The notes under the pieces were generated by a model that had not been told where the DNA came from, searched no databases, and saw only the letters and a list, made by a program, of their open reading frames with translations. Below are positions 45,353 through 53,950 of a DNA stretch of 64,000 nucleotides, piece after piece (position 1 is the first letter of the stretch; each line of letters begins with the position of its first letter). Made by a program: the position numbers and the translations under genes. Source of the DNA: Acinetobacter lactucae (GTDB taxonomy: Bacteria; Pseudomonadota; Gammaproteobacteria; Pseudomonadales; Moraxellaceae); NCBI RefSeq assembly GCF_001605885.1, contig NZ_LRPE01000037.1, positions 62,001-126,000 on the forward strand, in the 5' to 3' direction.

Positions 45353-47056
45353 TTAAGCTTTTAACCATTTTTCGGTTTTGGCCTGATCTTCAATGACAAG
45401 TTCAACTTCAGTTAAATCAGATGTAGCACACCCAACGTCAAAAGATAGTAACTCATCGCGGCGGAAAGCGAACACTGTATAAGTACCACCCTGCTTTGCA
45501 TACTTCTCAACAAGTTTAGTGGTCGCTTTTAACCCATCAATTGCAATAATTACATCATTAGCAGAAATACCTGCTTTAGCTGCTGCGCCATCACGACGAG
45601 CACTTTGTACGAGTACACCTTCTGGCTTATCAACAAGTTTTAAACCTAGTGGCAAAGATTTGTCAGTTTTAACTCTATAACTTAAGCCAAACTCAGGGAA
45701 CAATTGATCAAGTGGTAACTCATCAGTGGTATTAATCAAATGATTAATTTGTTCAATCCAGCTATCACCCGTCAGTTCTTTACATAAATCAAAAATGGTT
45801 CTTTCATTTACTTGCATACCATTTTGGGTATTTTCATATAACCGACGCATTAAAGCATCAAGACTAGAACCACGTAGACGTAAACCTAAATCTAAACATA
45901 ACGCAACTAACGAACCTTTATTGTAGTAACTGGTGCCCGCATTATTCGAGTTTTCATCTTGACGATAAAATTTAATCCACGCATCAAAACTTGACTCTGC
46001 AACTGTTTGAACAAAACGGCCAGGATTTTGCAAATAACGGTCAATTTGTGCTTTGAGTAAATCAAGATAAGACTTCTGTGAAATCACGCCGCTACGTAAT
46101 AAAATCAAGTCATCATAATATGAAGTAAAGCCTTCAAATATCCAAAGTAAAGAGGTATAGCCTTCTTGATGCAAGTTATAGTTTGCAAAGTTTTCTGGAC
46201 GGATAAACTTGACTAACCATGAATGAAAATATTCATGACTACATAAACCTAAAAAACGTTGATAGTCTTTAGAAGGTTCAGTTGGCTCATTCGACTTTGG
46301 CAAATCGTCACGTGGTGTAATCAAGCTTGTGCTATTGCAATGCTCTAATCCGCCATAACTATTACCTGTTGCCATGGTCATAAAGGTATAGTTTTTAAAT
46401 GGTGCTGAACCGAACATATTTATTTCAGCTGCACAAATTTTTTCAATATCGGCTTTTAGACGATCAATATTAGTATTATGCGAACCAGAAATTACGAACT
46501 CATGTTCAATACCGTTCGTCTCAAAACTAAAGCGTGTTTGATCAGCCAATTCAAATGGACTATCAATCAACTGATCGTAATGATCTGCTTTTAAAGTAAA
46601 TCGACCTTTAACTAAGCTTTTTGAAGCTAAGCCCGTTGCTAATTGAAAATGTTTTAATTCATCTGGCAAGAAAACTTCGACTTCACAAGCAGATTGCTCC
46701 TGCCCTTCTAAAGCCAAACATACACATGCTGGATTAATATATAGACGAGTCTGGTCGACATACGCACCACGTACCGACAAATCATATGCATACACATCAT
46801 ATTCAATCGTCATTAGCTCATGATCTGTATTAAATAAACGCCAGCGATTCTTGCTCGTTTTTTTAATGTCTAGCAAACGACCAGCTTCATCATAAGCTTT
46901 AACGGATTCAATATGTTTTGAGAACTCTCGAATTAGATAACTACCCGGAATCCACGTTGGTAACCAAAGTTCCTGATTTGGATTGGCTAAAAAACGAATT
47001 GTCACGTGAACAAGGTGTTGTTTGTAATCATCGAACTCAATTTGATAATGCAACAT
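45353..47056 (-). CDS. M61 family metallopeptidase (glycyl aminopeptidase type) with PDZ domain
   Basis: This 567-residue peptidase has the M61 layout: an N-terminal beta domain (about 1-170, LPTWIPGSYLIREFSKHIE), a thermolysin-like zinc domain and a C-terminal PDZ domain. The zinc motif HEYFH is at 274-278 with the third ligand Glu308 in WIFEGFTSYYDD; GGLEHCNST (235-243) supplies the substrate-binding exopeptidase motif. PDZ lies at about 460-535 (LVDKPEGVLVQSARRDGAAAKAGI and VIIAIDGLKA). There is no signal peptide, so it is probably cytoplasmic. Members release N-terminal Gly or Ala. Confidence 0.92.
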   Translation of the reverse strand: MLHYQIEFDDYKQHLVHVTIRFLANPNQELWLPTWIPGSYLIREFSKHIESVKAYDEAGRLLDIKKTSKNRWRLFNTDHELMTIEYDVYAYDLSVRGAYVDQTRLYINPACVCLALEGQEQSACEVEVFLPDELKHFQLATGLASKSLVKGRFTLKADHYDQLIDSPFELADQTRFSFETNGIEHEFVISGSHNTNIDRLKADIEKICAAEINMFGSAPFKNYTFMTMATGNSYGGLEHCNSTSLITPRDDLPKSNEPTEPSKDYQRFLGLCSHEYFHSWLVKFIRPENFANYNLHQEGYTSLLWIFEGFTSYYDDLILLRSGVISQKSYLDLLKAQIDRYLQNPGRFVQTVAESSFDAWIKFYRQDENSNNAGTSYYNKGSLVALCLDLGLRLRGSSLDALMRRLYENTQNGMQVNERTIFDLCKELTGDSWIEQINHLINTTDELPLDQLFPEFGLSYRVKTDKSLPLGLKLVDKPEGVLVQSARRDGAAAKAGISANDVIIAIDGLKATTKLVEKYAKQGGTYTVFAFRRDELLSFDVGCATSDLTEVELVIEDQAKTEKWLKA

Positions 47057-47226
47057 AAATTCTTCAATTTAAAATAAGAACGGCTTCACATTAGATTATC
47101 ACTTTTTTGTATCGTCTTGCGTAGATGTATTTTTTGGCAACAATTCCCACTAGCCTTCCATGAAAAAAAGGCATAGCATGCTGTGCATCTGTGTCCCGTA
47201 TTTGCCAGTGAAAGTTAAGGTCATCC

Positions 47227-48546
47227 GTGAAATTTTTTCTATCTCTTTTTACCCTCTTTAGTATTTTTTGTACTACCCTAACCAATGCTGCATTACTCAA
47301 TATTGCACCTGAAAGTGTTGAAGCTGCTGCATGGACTATTGTAGATACTCAATCGGGTCAAATTATTGCTGAGCATAATAGCCATGTACAACGTGCACCA
47401 GCATCTTTAACCAAAATGATGGTTGCCTACATTGCCTTAAAAGAGATTAAAGCCGGCAAACTGAAAAAAGAAGAAATCATTACTGCGACTCCTGTTGTAA
47501 GTGTTGTGCAGTGGGATGAATCACAAATGTATCTTAAAGCTGGTGAACAAATTTCAGTTGATCAGTTATTGGCAGGTTTAATTGTGATGTCTGCTAATGA
47601 TGCAGCCGTGACTTTAGCTGAAAAAATTTCTGGTGATGTTCCACGCTTTGTACAACGTATGAATCAGGAAGCTCAAGCTTTGGGTATGAAGGATACTCAT
47701 TTTAGTAATCCTGCCGGAATCACGATGCCTGATCATTTCACTACAGCACACGACCTTAGTTTATTAAGTCAGGCTGTAATTAAGCAGACCCCTGAATATT
47801 TACATTATTCAAAAATGCCAAGCTTTAGCTATAACCAACGTTTCCACCACGCGACTAACCTTGCTTTGAAATATGATCCATCTGTAGATGGCTTAAAAAC
47901 GGGATATACCAAAGCAGCAGGTTATAACTTGGCTTTAACAGCTTCACGTCCTTCATTCTCATCTGACTTAACTCAAAGACGTTTATTGGTCATTGTTTTA
48001 GGTACGCCAAGTGCAGTAAAACGCGCTGAGATTGCAGACAAGTTAATGAATCTTGCTTATGCCTATACACGTGATGAAGTGATTATTCCTGAGCAAAAAT
48101 TAATTGCAGAGCTACCTGTTGTAAAATCGACTTTAAAAATGTTTAAGGTTGAAACGAAGCAACCGACCATTGTAACGACTTCTTTATATGCAGACCCAGC
48201 ACCAATTGACTTAAATAATTTCGACAATGTGACTCAACGCGTCCAAGTTCTCGACAGCAACATGCAACCAAAGATTATTGCACCGCTCGAAACGACCCAA
48301 ACTCGTGTAAACATTGAGCTCAACGAAAAACAATTAACTGCACCATTAATGAAAGTTGTAAGTTTGGCAACAGTATCAATTTATCAAAATAATCAACTGA
48401 TCCGTAGTCTTCAAATCGAAGATAACGTACATATTGAAGAAGCCAATATTTTCCAAAAAATCGCAATGTGGTTTTCTAGCCTCTTCTCTATTTTTTCATC
48501 AAGTGAACATAGCGCGGCAAAACTCTACCCTGTAGATTCGCACTAA
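47227..48546 (+). CDS. D-alanyl-D-alanine carboxypeptidase, low-mass penicillin-binding protein (PBP5/6 family, PBP6b-like)
   Basis: This 439-residue serine peptidase trims the terminal D-Ala of peptidoglycan stem peptides. A signal peptide (FFLSLFTLFSIFCTTLTNAA) leads to the periplasm. The three active-site motifs are clear: SLTK (Ser60-Lys63), SAN (122-124) and KTG (224-226). The C-terminal part has a beta domain and ends in an amphipathic, hydrophobic stretch (IFQKIAMWFSSLFSIFSS) that likely anchors it to the membrane. It starts with GTG. The length suggests the PBP6b/DacD type known in A. baumannii rather than the shorter DacC, but I am not certain of the symbol. The upstream gene, M61, is divergent. 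Confidence 0.9.
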   Translation: MKFFLSLFTLFSIFCTTLTNAALLNIAPESVEAAAWTIVDTQSGQIIAEHNSHVQRAPASLTKMMVAYIALKEIKAGKLKKEEIITATPVVSVVQWDESQMYLKAGEQISVDQLLAGLIVMSANDAAVTLAEKISGDVPRFVQRMNQEAQALGMKDTHFSNPAGITMPDHFTTAHDLSLLSQAVIKQTPEYLHYSKMPSFSYNQRFHHATNLALKYDPSVDGLKTGYTKAAGYNLALTASRPSFSSDLTQRRLLVIVLGTPSAVKRAEIADKLMNLAYAYTRDEVIIPEQKLIAELPVVKSTLKMFKVETKQPTIVTTSLYADPAPIDLNNFDNVTQRVQVLDSNMQPKIIAPLETTQTRVNIELNEKQLTAPLMKVVSLATVSIYQNNQLIRSLQIEDNVHIEEANIFQKIAMWFSSLFSIFSSSEHSAAKLYPVDSH

Positions 48547-48590
48547 AAACATCAAATTGTGCACAGACGCACAATAAATTTTATAAATAA

Positions 48591-48619
48591 AAGATGGCAT
48601 AATTCAGCCATCTTTTTTT
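48591..48619 (+). terminator. Terminator of the DD-carboxypeptidase gene
   Basis: AAGATGGC (48591-48598) pairs with GCCATCTT (48607-48614), followed by a T run. A second small hairpin ATTGTGC/GCACAAT lies just before it. Confidence 0.8.
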
Positions 48620-48644
48620 ATAGAAAAATAATTAGGTGGAAAAA

Positions 48645-49931
48645 ATGACCCAAAATTTACATCATATTGTCATTGTTGGTGGTGGCGCTGGTGGTTTAGA
48701 ACTGGCGACACAACTCGGTGAAACTTTTGGGAAAAACCATAAAGCGAAGATTACACTGGTTGACCAAAACCTTACCCATATTTGGAAACCTTTGCTTCAC
48801 GAAATTGCTGCTGGCTCTTTAAATCCTCACGAAGAACAAACTAACTATTTTGCGCACTCAGAAAAACATCATTATGAATTTGTGCTCGGAACATTAGTTG
48901 GAATCAATAAAGATAAAAAATTAATTGAGTTAATTGCCCCTCAAGTGTCTAAGGATCAACAGACTCATTCGCAAGAGCTAAGTTATGACACACTTATTTT
49001 AGCACTTGGTTCAGTATCAAATGACTTTAATACCACTGGTGTCCGTGAAAACTGCCATTTCCTCGATAGCAGAAAACAAGCCGATGTTTTCCAGCAAGAT
49101 TTATTACATCTCTATATTGAAGCGCAAAATCAACCTAATCAACGAACCTTAAATATTGGAATTGTTGGTGCTGGAGCAACAGGCGTAGAGCTTGCAGCTG
49201 AGTTAATTGAAACAACCAAAAACTTTTATCGATATGGTTTAAAGAAGATTCATCCAAACCAAGTCAAAATCACACTAATTGAAGCTTCTGAACGTATTTT
49301 ACCTGCTTTAAGTGATAAAACTGCCGACCACAGTGCCGAGCAACTCAAAAAAATGGGTGTTGAAATTTTAACTCAACACCGTGTTGAAAAAATTGATGAA
49401 CATTGCATCTACTTTAGTAATGGTAACCAACTCAAAAGTGATATTACCGTTTGGGCAGCAGGCGTAAAAGCACCTAAAGTACTAGAAAGTTTTACAGACT
49501 TTAAACGCGATAACATTAACCGTTTAATGGTGCATGCAACCTTGCAAACTTATTCCGACCCAAATGTATTTGCGTTTGGTGACTGTGCTCATTGCCAACT
49601 TGATGCAAGACATCCTCCACTTGGCCCACGTGCTCAAGTTGCAAGCCAACAAGCGAGTTTTTTAGTCGATGCTATGGCTGCTCGACTAAATGGCCGATCA
49701 CAACCTATGTTTACCTTTAACGACAAAGGTTCACTCGTGTCTTTAAGTCGTCATAAAGCCGTTGGAGAATTACTTGGGGATGTAAGCGTGCAAGGCTATA
49801 TTGCGAAAACAATGTATGTTTCTTTATATCGTTTACATCAAGCAACAATTCACGGATATACTCAAGCTGGACTACTCACAATGAAAGATTTACTTACAAG
49901 ACGTGTACGTCCAAAAATTAAGCTGTATTAA
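48645..49931 (+). CDS. ndh: Type II NADH dehydrogenase (NDH-2)
   Basis: This 428-residue membrane-associated flavoprotein passes electrons from NADH to ubiquinone without pumping protons. It has a FAD Rossmann motif at the start (VIVGGGAGGLELATQLGE), a second NADH Rossmann motif (IGIVGAGATGVELAAELIE near 175-195), and FAFGDCAHC for FAD binding. The C-terminal YRLHQATIHGY segment matches the membrane-association region of NDH-2. I chose the ATG at 48645 with AGGTGGA just upstream; the GTG at 48636 overlaps that ribosome site. It is monocistronic. Confidence 0.93.
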   Translation: MTQNLHHIVIVGGGAGGLELATQLGETFGKNHKAKITLVDQNLTHIWKPLLHEIAAGSLNPHEEQTNYFAHSEKHHYEFVLGTLVGINKDKKLIELIAPQVSKDQQTHSQELSYDTLILALGSVSNDFNTTGVRENCHFLDSRKQADVFQQDLLHLYIEAQNQPNQRTLNIGIVGAGATGVELAAELIETTKNFYRYGLKKIHPNQVKITLIEASERILPALSDKTADHSAEQLKKMGVEILTQHRVEKIDEHCIYFSNGNQLKSDITVWAAGVKAPKVLESFTDFKRDNINRLMVHATLQTYSDPNVFAFGDCAHCQLDARHPPLGPRAQVASQQASFLVDAMAARLNGRSQPMFTFNDKGSLVSLSRHKAVGELLGDVSVQGYIAKTMYVSLYRLHQATIHGYTQAGLLTMKDLLTRRVRPKIKLY

Positions 49932-49996
49932 GTTGAATTTTTTAAGTTCGTCCCTATTTATATAAAAACGCATCAGAAAAAGTGCCAAAGATTAAG

Positions 49997-50015
49997 ATTT
50001 TGTAGTCTACAAAAT
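49997..50015. other. Perfect 19-base dyad between ndh and slyD
   Basis: ATTTTGTA-GTC-TACAAAAT has 8-bp perfect arms and is followed by TTATTTTT. It could be the ndh terminator (low GC) or an operator for the slyD promoter; I cannot separate the two. Confidence 0.5.
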
Positions 50016-50066
50016 TTATTTTTCACTTTATGATGTACGCTTCAATTGATTGAATGGATCAAAAAC

Positions 50067-50549
50067 ATGACTGCTATTGCAAATAACCACGTGGTTTCAT
50101 TCCACTACAAATTAACAAACGCTGAGGGTGAAACACTTGATCAATCTCAAGGTGAACCACTTGCCTATTTGCACGGTGCAGGCAATATCATTCCTGGTTT
50201 AGAAAATGCATTAACAGGTAAAACTGTTGGCGAAAAATTTACTGTTAACGTTCCAGCTGCTGAAGGTTATGGCGAATACAACCCAGACCTAGTTCAAGAA
50301 GTTCCAGCTCAAATGTTCCAAGGTGTTGAGAACATTCAACCTGGTATGCAATTCCAAGCTCAAACAGATGACGGCGTACAGATCGTTACTGTTAAAGCGG
50401 TTGAAGGCGACAACGTTGTTGTTGATGCTAACTTCCCACTTGCTGGTCAAGATTTAACTTTTGAAGTTGAAATCGTAGAAATCCGTGATGCTTCTCAAGA
50501 AGAATTAGATCACGGTCACGTACACGGTGCTGGTGGTCATCACCACTAA
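50067..50549 (+). CDS. slyD: SlyD-like FKBP-type peptidyl-prolyl isomerase
   Basis: This 160-residue protein has the SlyD layout: a short FKBP domain interrupted by an insert-in-flap chaperone domain. HYKLTNAEGETLDQSQG and YLHGAGNIIPGLENALTGK are the FKBP strands; AAEGYGEYNPDLVQEVPAQMF starts the flap insert; the FKBP fold resumes at NVVVDANFPLAGQDLTFEVEI. The short His-rich tail (HGHVHGAGGHHH) fits metal binding, as in E. coli SlyD. An upstream TTG would add seven residues; the ATG at 50067 gives the family start. It ends with a strong UUCG-loop terminator. Confidence 0.9.
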   Translation: MTAIANNHVVSFHYKLTNAEGETLDQSQGEPLAYLHGAGNIIPGLENALTGKTVGEKFTVNVPAAEGYGEYNPDLVQEVPAQMFQGVENIQPGMQFQAQTDDGVQIVTVKAVEGDNVVVDANFPLAGQDLTFEVEIVEIRDASQEELDHGHVHGAGGHHH

Positions 50550-50568
50550 TTCATCTTTAAAGATGATA

Positions 50569-50599
50569 AAAGCAAAGCTTCGGCTTTGCTTTTTTTATG
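50569..50599 (+). terminator. Terminator of slyD with UUCG tetraloop
   Basis: AAAGCAAAGC and GCTTTGCTTT pair around TTCG (50569-50592), followed by a T run: a textbook stable tetraloop terminator. Confidence 0.9.
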
Positions 50600-50667
50600 T
50601 CTTTATTTTTATATAATATTTTGATAATAATTCTTTAACTCATTTCACTCTATAAAGGCCAATTTTC

Positions 50668-52110
50668 ATGTCAAACGTAAATCAGCTAATTTGGTTTCGT
50701 CAAGATTTGAGAGTTCGAGACCATGCTGCTTTATGGCATGCCTCTCAACAAGGACCTTGTATTGGATTAATTATTTTATCGCCTGAACAATGGAAAATTC
50801 ATCACGATGCACCTATAAAAATTAATTTCTATTTGCGTCAACTTCAACAGCTCAAAAAAGAACTAGAACAACTTAATATTCCCCTTATTATCCAAGTCAT
50901 TCCTTTTTGGAAAGATATCGCTAATCATATTGGTGAACTTAGCACTCAACTTAATATTGAAAATGTCTATTCAAATATAGAAATCGGTGTTAATGAATTA
51001 AAAAGAGATAAAACTGTACAAGAAGTTTTAAACCAGCAAGCTAAAGAGCTCTTTTTATTCCATGACCGTACGATTTTTCCTTTACGCTCGATTCGCACTC
51101 AGTCACAACAGCCCTATCAGGTTTTCGGTGCATTCAAAAAAGCCTGTTATTCAAAATTGGATATCAGTGGTTTACCTCAATGCTATCCGATTCCTGAAAA
51201 ACAAAATGACTACCCCACTTCTTTTTCAGAAATAAGCAGCTTAACTTTAGAAGATATCGAAGCGTTTTTTGACTCATCTGATCCTAAAGAGCAAGATGAT
51301 TTATGGCCAGTTGGAGAAGATTTTGCACTAGAGCAGCTCGATGTATTTATTAAAGATCATTTATCTAATTATAAATTAGAACGTGACTTTCCAAATGTAA
51401 AAGGTACTAGCCAACTTTCCCCTTATCTGAACATCGGAGTTTTATCTATTCGTCAATGTTTACAAGCTCTTTTTAGGGATGAACATGGTAACTTTCATTT
51501 GACAAATGAAGGGCAGCAAACATGGTTAGATGAACTGCTTTGGCGAGAATTTTATCAGCATATTTTATTTGATTTCCCTCATGTTTCTAAACATATTCCA
51601 TTTAAAAAGAATACTCAGAAAATCAAGTGGAATCATAATCCAGAACATCTAACGGCATGGCAAACTGGCCAGACGGGTATACCGATTATTGATGCTGGAA
51701 TGCGTCAACTTTTAGAAACTGGATGGATGCATAATCGTGTTCGCATGATTACTGCCATGTTTTTATGTAAAAACTTGCTTATCGATTGGAGAATAGGTGA
51801 ACAATGGTTTATGGAGCATTTAATAGATGGTGATTTAGCAGCAAATAATGGAGGTTGGCAATGGTGCGCTTCTACGGGAACAGATGCTGTACCTTACTTT
51901 AGAATTTTTAATCCTATTGCTCAATCAAAGAAATTCGATCCAGATGGAGACTATATTCGTCAATGGGTTAAAGAATTAGCTCATTTAGACAATAAAACCA
52001 TTCATGAGCCCTACTCGACCAAAACGAATACTCACTTAAATTATCCAAAACCAATAGTTGATTTAAAGGAAACTCGCCTTAAGGCTATTGAAACTTTCAA
52101 GAGTATTTAG
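50668..52110 (+). CDS. phrB: Deoxyribodipyrimidine photolyase (CPD class I)
   Basis: This 480-residue flavoprotein repairs cyclobutane pyrimidine dimers with blue light. The N-terminal alpha/beta antenna domain begins LIWFRQDLRVRDH; the C-terminal helical FAD domain has TSQLSPYLNIGVLSIRQ (near 250-268), LLWREFYQHILFDFP, the substrate-contact stretch HNRVRMITAMFLCKNLLIDWR, and the terminal DAVPYFRIFNPIAQSKKFDPDGDYIRQW. Length and motifs match E. coli PhrB (472 residues). It appears to be monocistronic, with a hairpin overlapping its stop codon. Confidence 0.95.
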   Translation: MSNVNQLIWFRQDLRVRDHAALWHASQQGPCIGLIILSPEQWKIHHDAPIKINFYLRQLQQLKKELEQLNIPLIIQVIPFWKDIANHIGELSTQLNIENVYSNIEIGVNELKRDKTVQEVLNQQAKELFLFHDRTIFPLRSIRTQSQQPYQVFGAFKKACYSKLDISGLPQCYPIPEKQNDYPTSFSEISSLTLEDIEAFFDSSDPKEQDDLWPVGEDFALEQLDVFIKDHLSNYKLERDFPNVKGTSQLSPYLNIGVLSIRQCLQALFRDEHGNFHLTNEGQQTWLDELLWREFYQHILFDFPHVSKHIPFKKNTQKIKWNHNPEHLTAWQTGQTGIPIIDAGMRQLLETGWMHNRVRMITAMFLCKNLLIDWRIGEQWFMEHLIDGDLAANNGGWQWCASTGTDAVPYFRIFNPIAQSKKFDPDGDYIRQWVKELAHLDNKTIHEPYSTKTNTHLNYPKPIVDLKETRLKAIETFKSI

Positions 52111-52142
52111 ATAAGAGTTGCGTCTTATCTGTTTATTTTTAA
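52109..52142 (+). terminator. Terminator of phrB, overlapping its stop codon
   Basis: AGATAAGAG pairs with the tail CTTATCT around TTGCGT, followed by GTTTATTTTT. The stem starts inside the TAG stop codon. Confidence 0.7.
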
Positions 52143-52304
52143 TTAAAAAATAATAACAATATTTGACTAAATGGTGACTTTGATCTACAAATAACCATAA
52201 TAGCTACTTAAAAAGGTCATAAACAACAATAACTTCGCAATGTCTCACATTTAGTAATAAAAGTATAAAAAAATTAACATTACAAGAAGGTAGCCATAGG
52301 TCGC

Positions 52305-53054
52305 ATGCAACACCAACAAAAGAACCCTGGAAGAACACTCGTCTTATGGATTATCGCAGCTCATCTATTTATGGGCATAGTGGCCTATGAGTGGTTGCCT
52401 GTAAGTTTTAGAGGAAGCTGGATCTTTATTCTTATTCTTTTAATCTCCGGGGCTTTTTTACAAGTCGGTGCATCTTTAATCGTTGGTTTAATTGCGTTCG
52501 TAGGCGTTGCAGTATATTTCTTACTCGATTTAGGAGCTCAAACTCATATTGAGAGGCAGCTCCTTTTACTTTTCATTATTCCCCTCATTCCACTTTTTCT
52601 CAGTGCTATACGCCACAATATTGAAATTAATGTTCAAAAATATCGCGATATTCAAAGTTATGACCGGAATTATCGCCGTGATATTTTCCCGCTCAGCGCA
52701 CTCAAATATTTTCAACGTAGCTTCTTTAAGCTTCTTGATCATCATCACATACAAGACTATGAAGTCTTTGAAATTAGAATTCTCAACCGAAGCTTAATTA
52801 AAGAAATGTTAGGCGATGATGTTTGGAAAACCACGCAAAATGAGATGATCAAAATTTTAAGCCAACATCATCCACAAGAAATTGTTTTCCAGTTTGCTGA
52901 TGATGATCTTGAAAATATATACAGTATTGTAATTCGCAAGCAGAAAACGGATGAAGATCCAGATTTCATTAAAAAGCTAAAAGAAATTATGACCTTGCGG
53001 CTTGAAGTAGAATACAAAATTATTCAAATTCCACCTGAAGAGGAGATGACTTAA
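52305..53054 (+). CDS. Four-helix membrane protein with degenerate GGDEF-like cytoplasmic domain (exopolysaccharide operon)
   Basis: This 249-residue protein has four membrane helices (about 12-32, 41-62, 64-80, 88-108) and a cytoplasmic part from about 115. That part (LKYFQRSFFKLLDHHH, a YEVFEIRILN strand, SLIKEMLGDDVWKTTQNEMIKIL, then EIVFQFADDDLENIYSIVI) has the strand-helix order of a GGDEF domain, but the GGDEF residues are absent and no RxxD inhibitory site is visible. The layout recalls PelD, the c-di-GMP receptor of the Pel polysaccharide system, without its GAF domain. The match is structural intuition. It opens the rightward exopolysaccharide operon and its stop codon shares a base with the next start. 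Confidence 0.7.
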   Translation: MQHQQKNPGRTLVLWIIAAHLFMGIVAYEWLPVSFRGSWIFILILLISGAFLQVGASLIVGLIAFVGVAVYFLLDLGAQTHIERQLLLLFIIPLIPLFLSAIRHNIEINVQKYRDIQSYDRNYRRDIFPLSALKYFQRSFFKLLDHHHIQDYEVFEIRILNRSLIKEMLGDDVWKTTQNEMIKILSQHHPQEIVFQFADDDLENIYSIVIRKQKTDEDPDFIKKLKEIMTLRLEVEYKIIQIPPEEEMT

Positions 53055-53950
53055 TGTCTAATCTCTTTAATATCTGTGGAATTATTATTGCATCTAGCCA
53101 GTATCCTGATGCCACGTTACAACAGTTTTATCAGCAATATTATCATTGTGAAATTAAAGCAGAACAAACTAAAACAGAAGTTCAAAGTACAGATGACCTT
53201 TCCATGTTTTTCCCCTATCAAGATACATGGTGGCCTGTTTTTACAATTGACCAAATCAGTTCAGATAGTTTCCAACAGCTAATTCATAAAGGAATAAAGC
53301 CCGGCATTATATTACCGGATGAAGTTTTCAGCTTTTCTCATTATTTCTTGCTTAAAGAAGCAGTCAGCCAAGGTGCTATTCCGATTGCACTTTTTAAACC
53401 TGAGCAACCTCAATATTTTGCAGCCAAAGCGACATTTTCGACTGCAATTGGCTTACGGCCACTGGCTGCTTTTGTAAGCAAAGGTTGGGATGAAAATTTA
53501 ATTTCACAACCTGCGGGTAGTTATCTCATTCAATTTAATCCGTCACAGCTTCCTCTACCTTCTAGAGAAATTAAGCAAAAACAGCATTTATTTTATTCAG
53601 TTAAAAGTTTTAATGGCCATATTTCGGGTTATGAAATTATTGTTAATCCTCCTACAGATCTATCGGTAACAAATATTCGATACCCTCAACTCGGCATTTC
53701 TTGGAGGTTTAATAAGATTAATTATGTAAGTACGCCTGAAGAAGTAGAGACGAGCCTGATTGGCTACATTTTCATTGCATTAAGTACGGTTGTAGTTCCA
53801 CTTGATCTTATTTTAACGAGTAATTATCCAAACCTTCTCGGTACATTTGGCAGCTATATTTCTTGGTTTTCACTGGTAGTCGGACTAATTTTATTGTTGT
53901 TACTCATCTCGTCTATTATCAGGAGGGTCCGAAAAAATGGCTCCAATTGA
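53054..53950 (+). CDS. Membrane protein of unknown function (exopolysaccharide operon)
   Basis: I do not recognise this 298-residue protein. It has no signal peptide; two C-terminal membrane helices (about 235-258 and 270-290) follow a soluble N-terminal part of about 230 residues, and it ends in a basic RRVRKNGSN. The soluble part, presumably cytoplasmic, contains alternating strand-helix segments (PGIILPDEVFSF, AIPIALFKPEQPQYF, GLRPLAAFVSKGW). The ATG shares a base with the stop of the first gene, and its end overlaps the GT2 gene by 14 bases, so it is surely translated with them. Its place next to the synthase suggests an assembly or regulatory subunit. Confidence 0.7.
   Translation: MSNLFNICGIIIASSQYPDATLQQFYQQYYHCEIKAEQTKTEVQSTDDLSMFFPYQDTWWPVFTIDQISSDSFQQLIHKGIKPGIILPDEVFSFSHYFLLKEAVSQGAIPIALFKPEQPQYFAAKATFSTAIGLRPLAAFVSKGWDENLISQPAGSYLIQFNPSQLPLPSREIKQKQHLFYSVKSFNGHISGYEIIVNPPTDLSVTNIRYPQLGISWRFNKINYVSTPEEVETSLIGYIFIALSTVVVPLDLILTSNYPNLLGTFGSYISWFSLVVGLILLLLLISSIIRRVRKNGSN

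Noticed and set aside
47227-48546. Assignment as DacC (PBP5/6)
   Set aside because: The length of 439 residues fits the PBP6b type better than the shorter DacC; no firm symbol was given.
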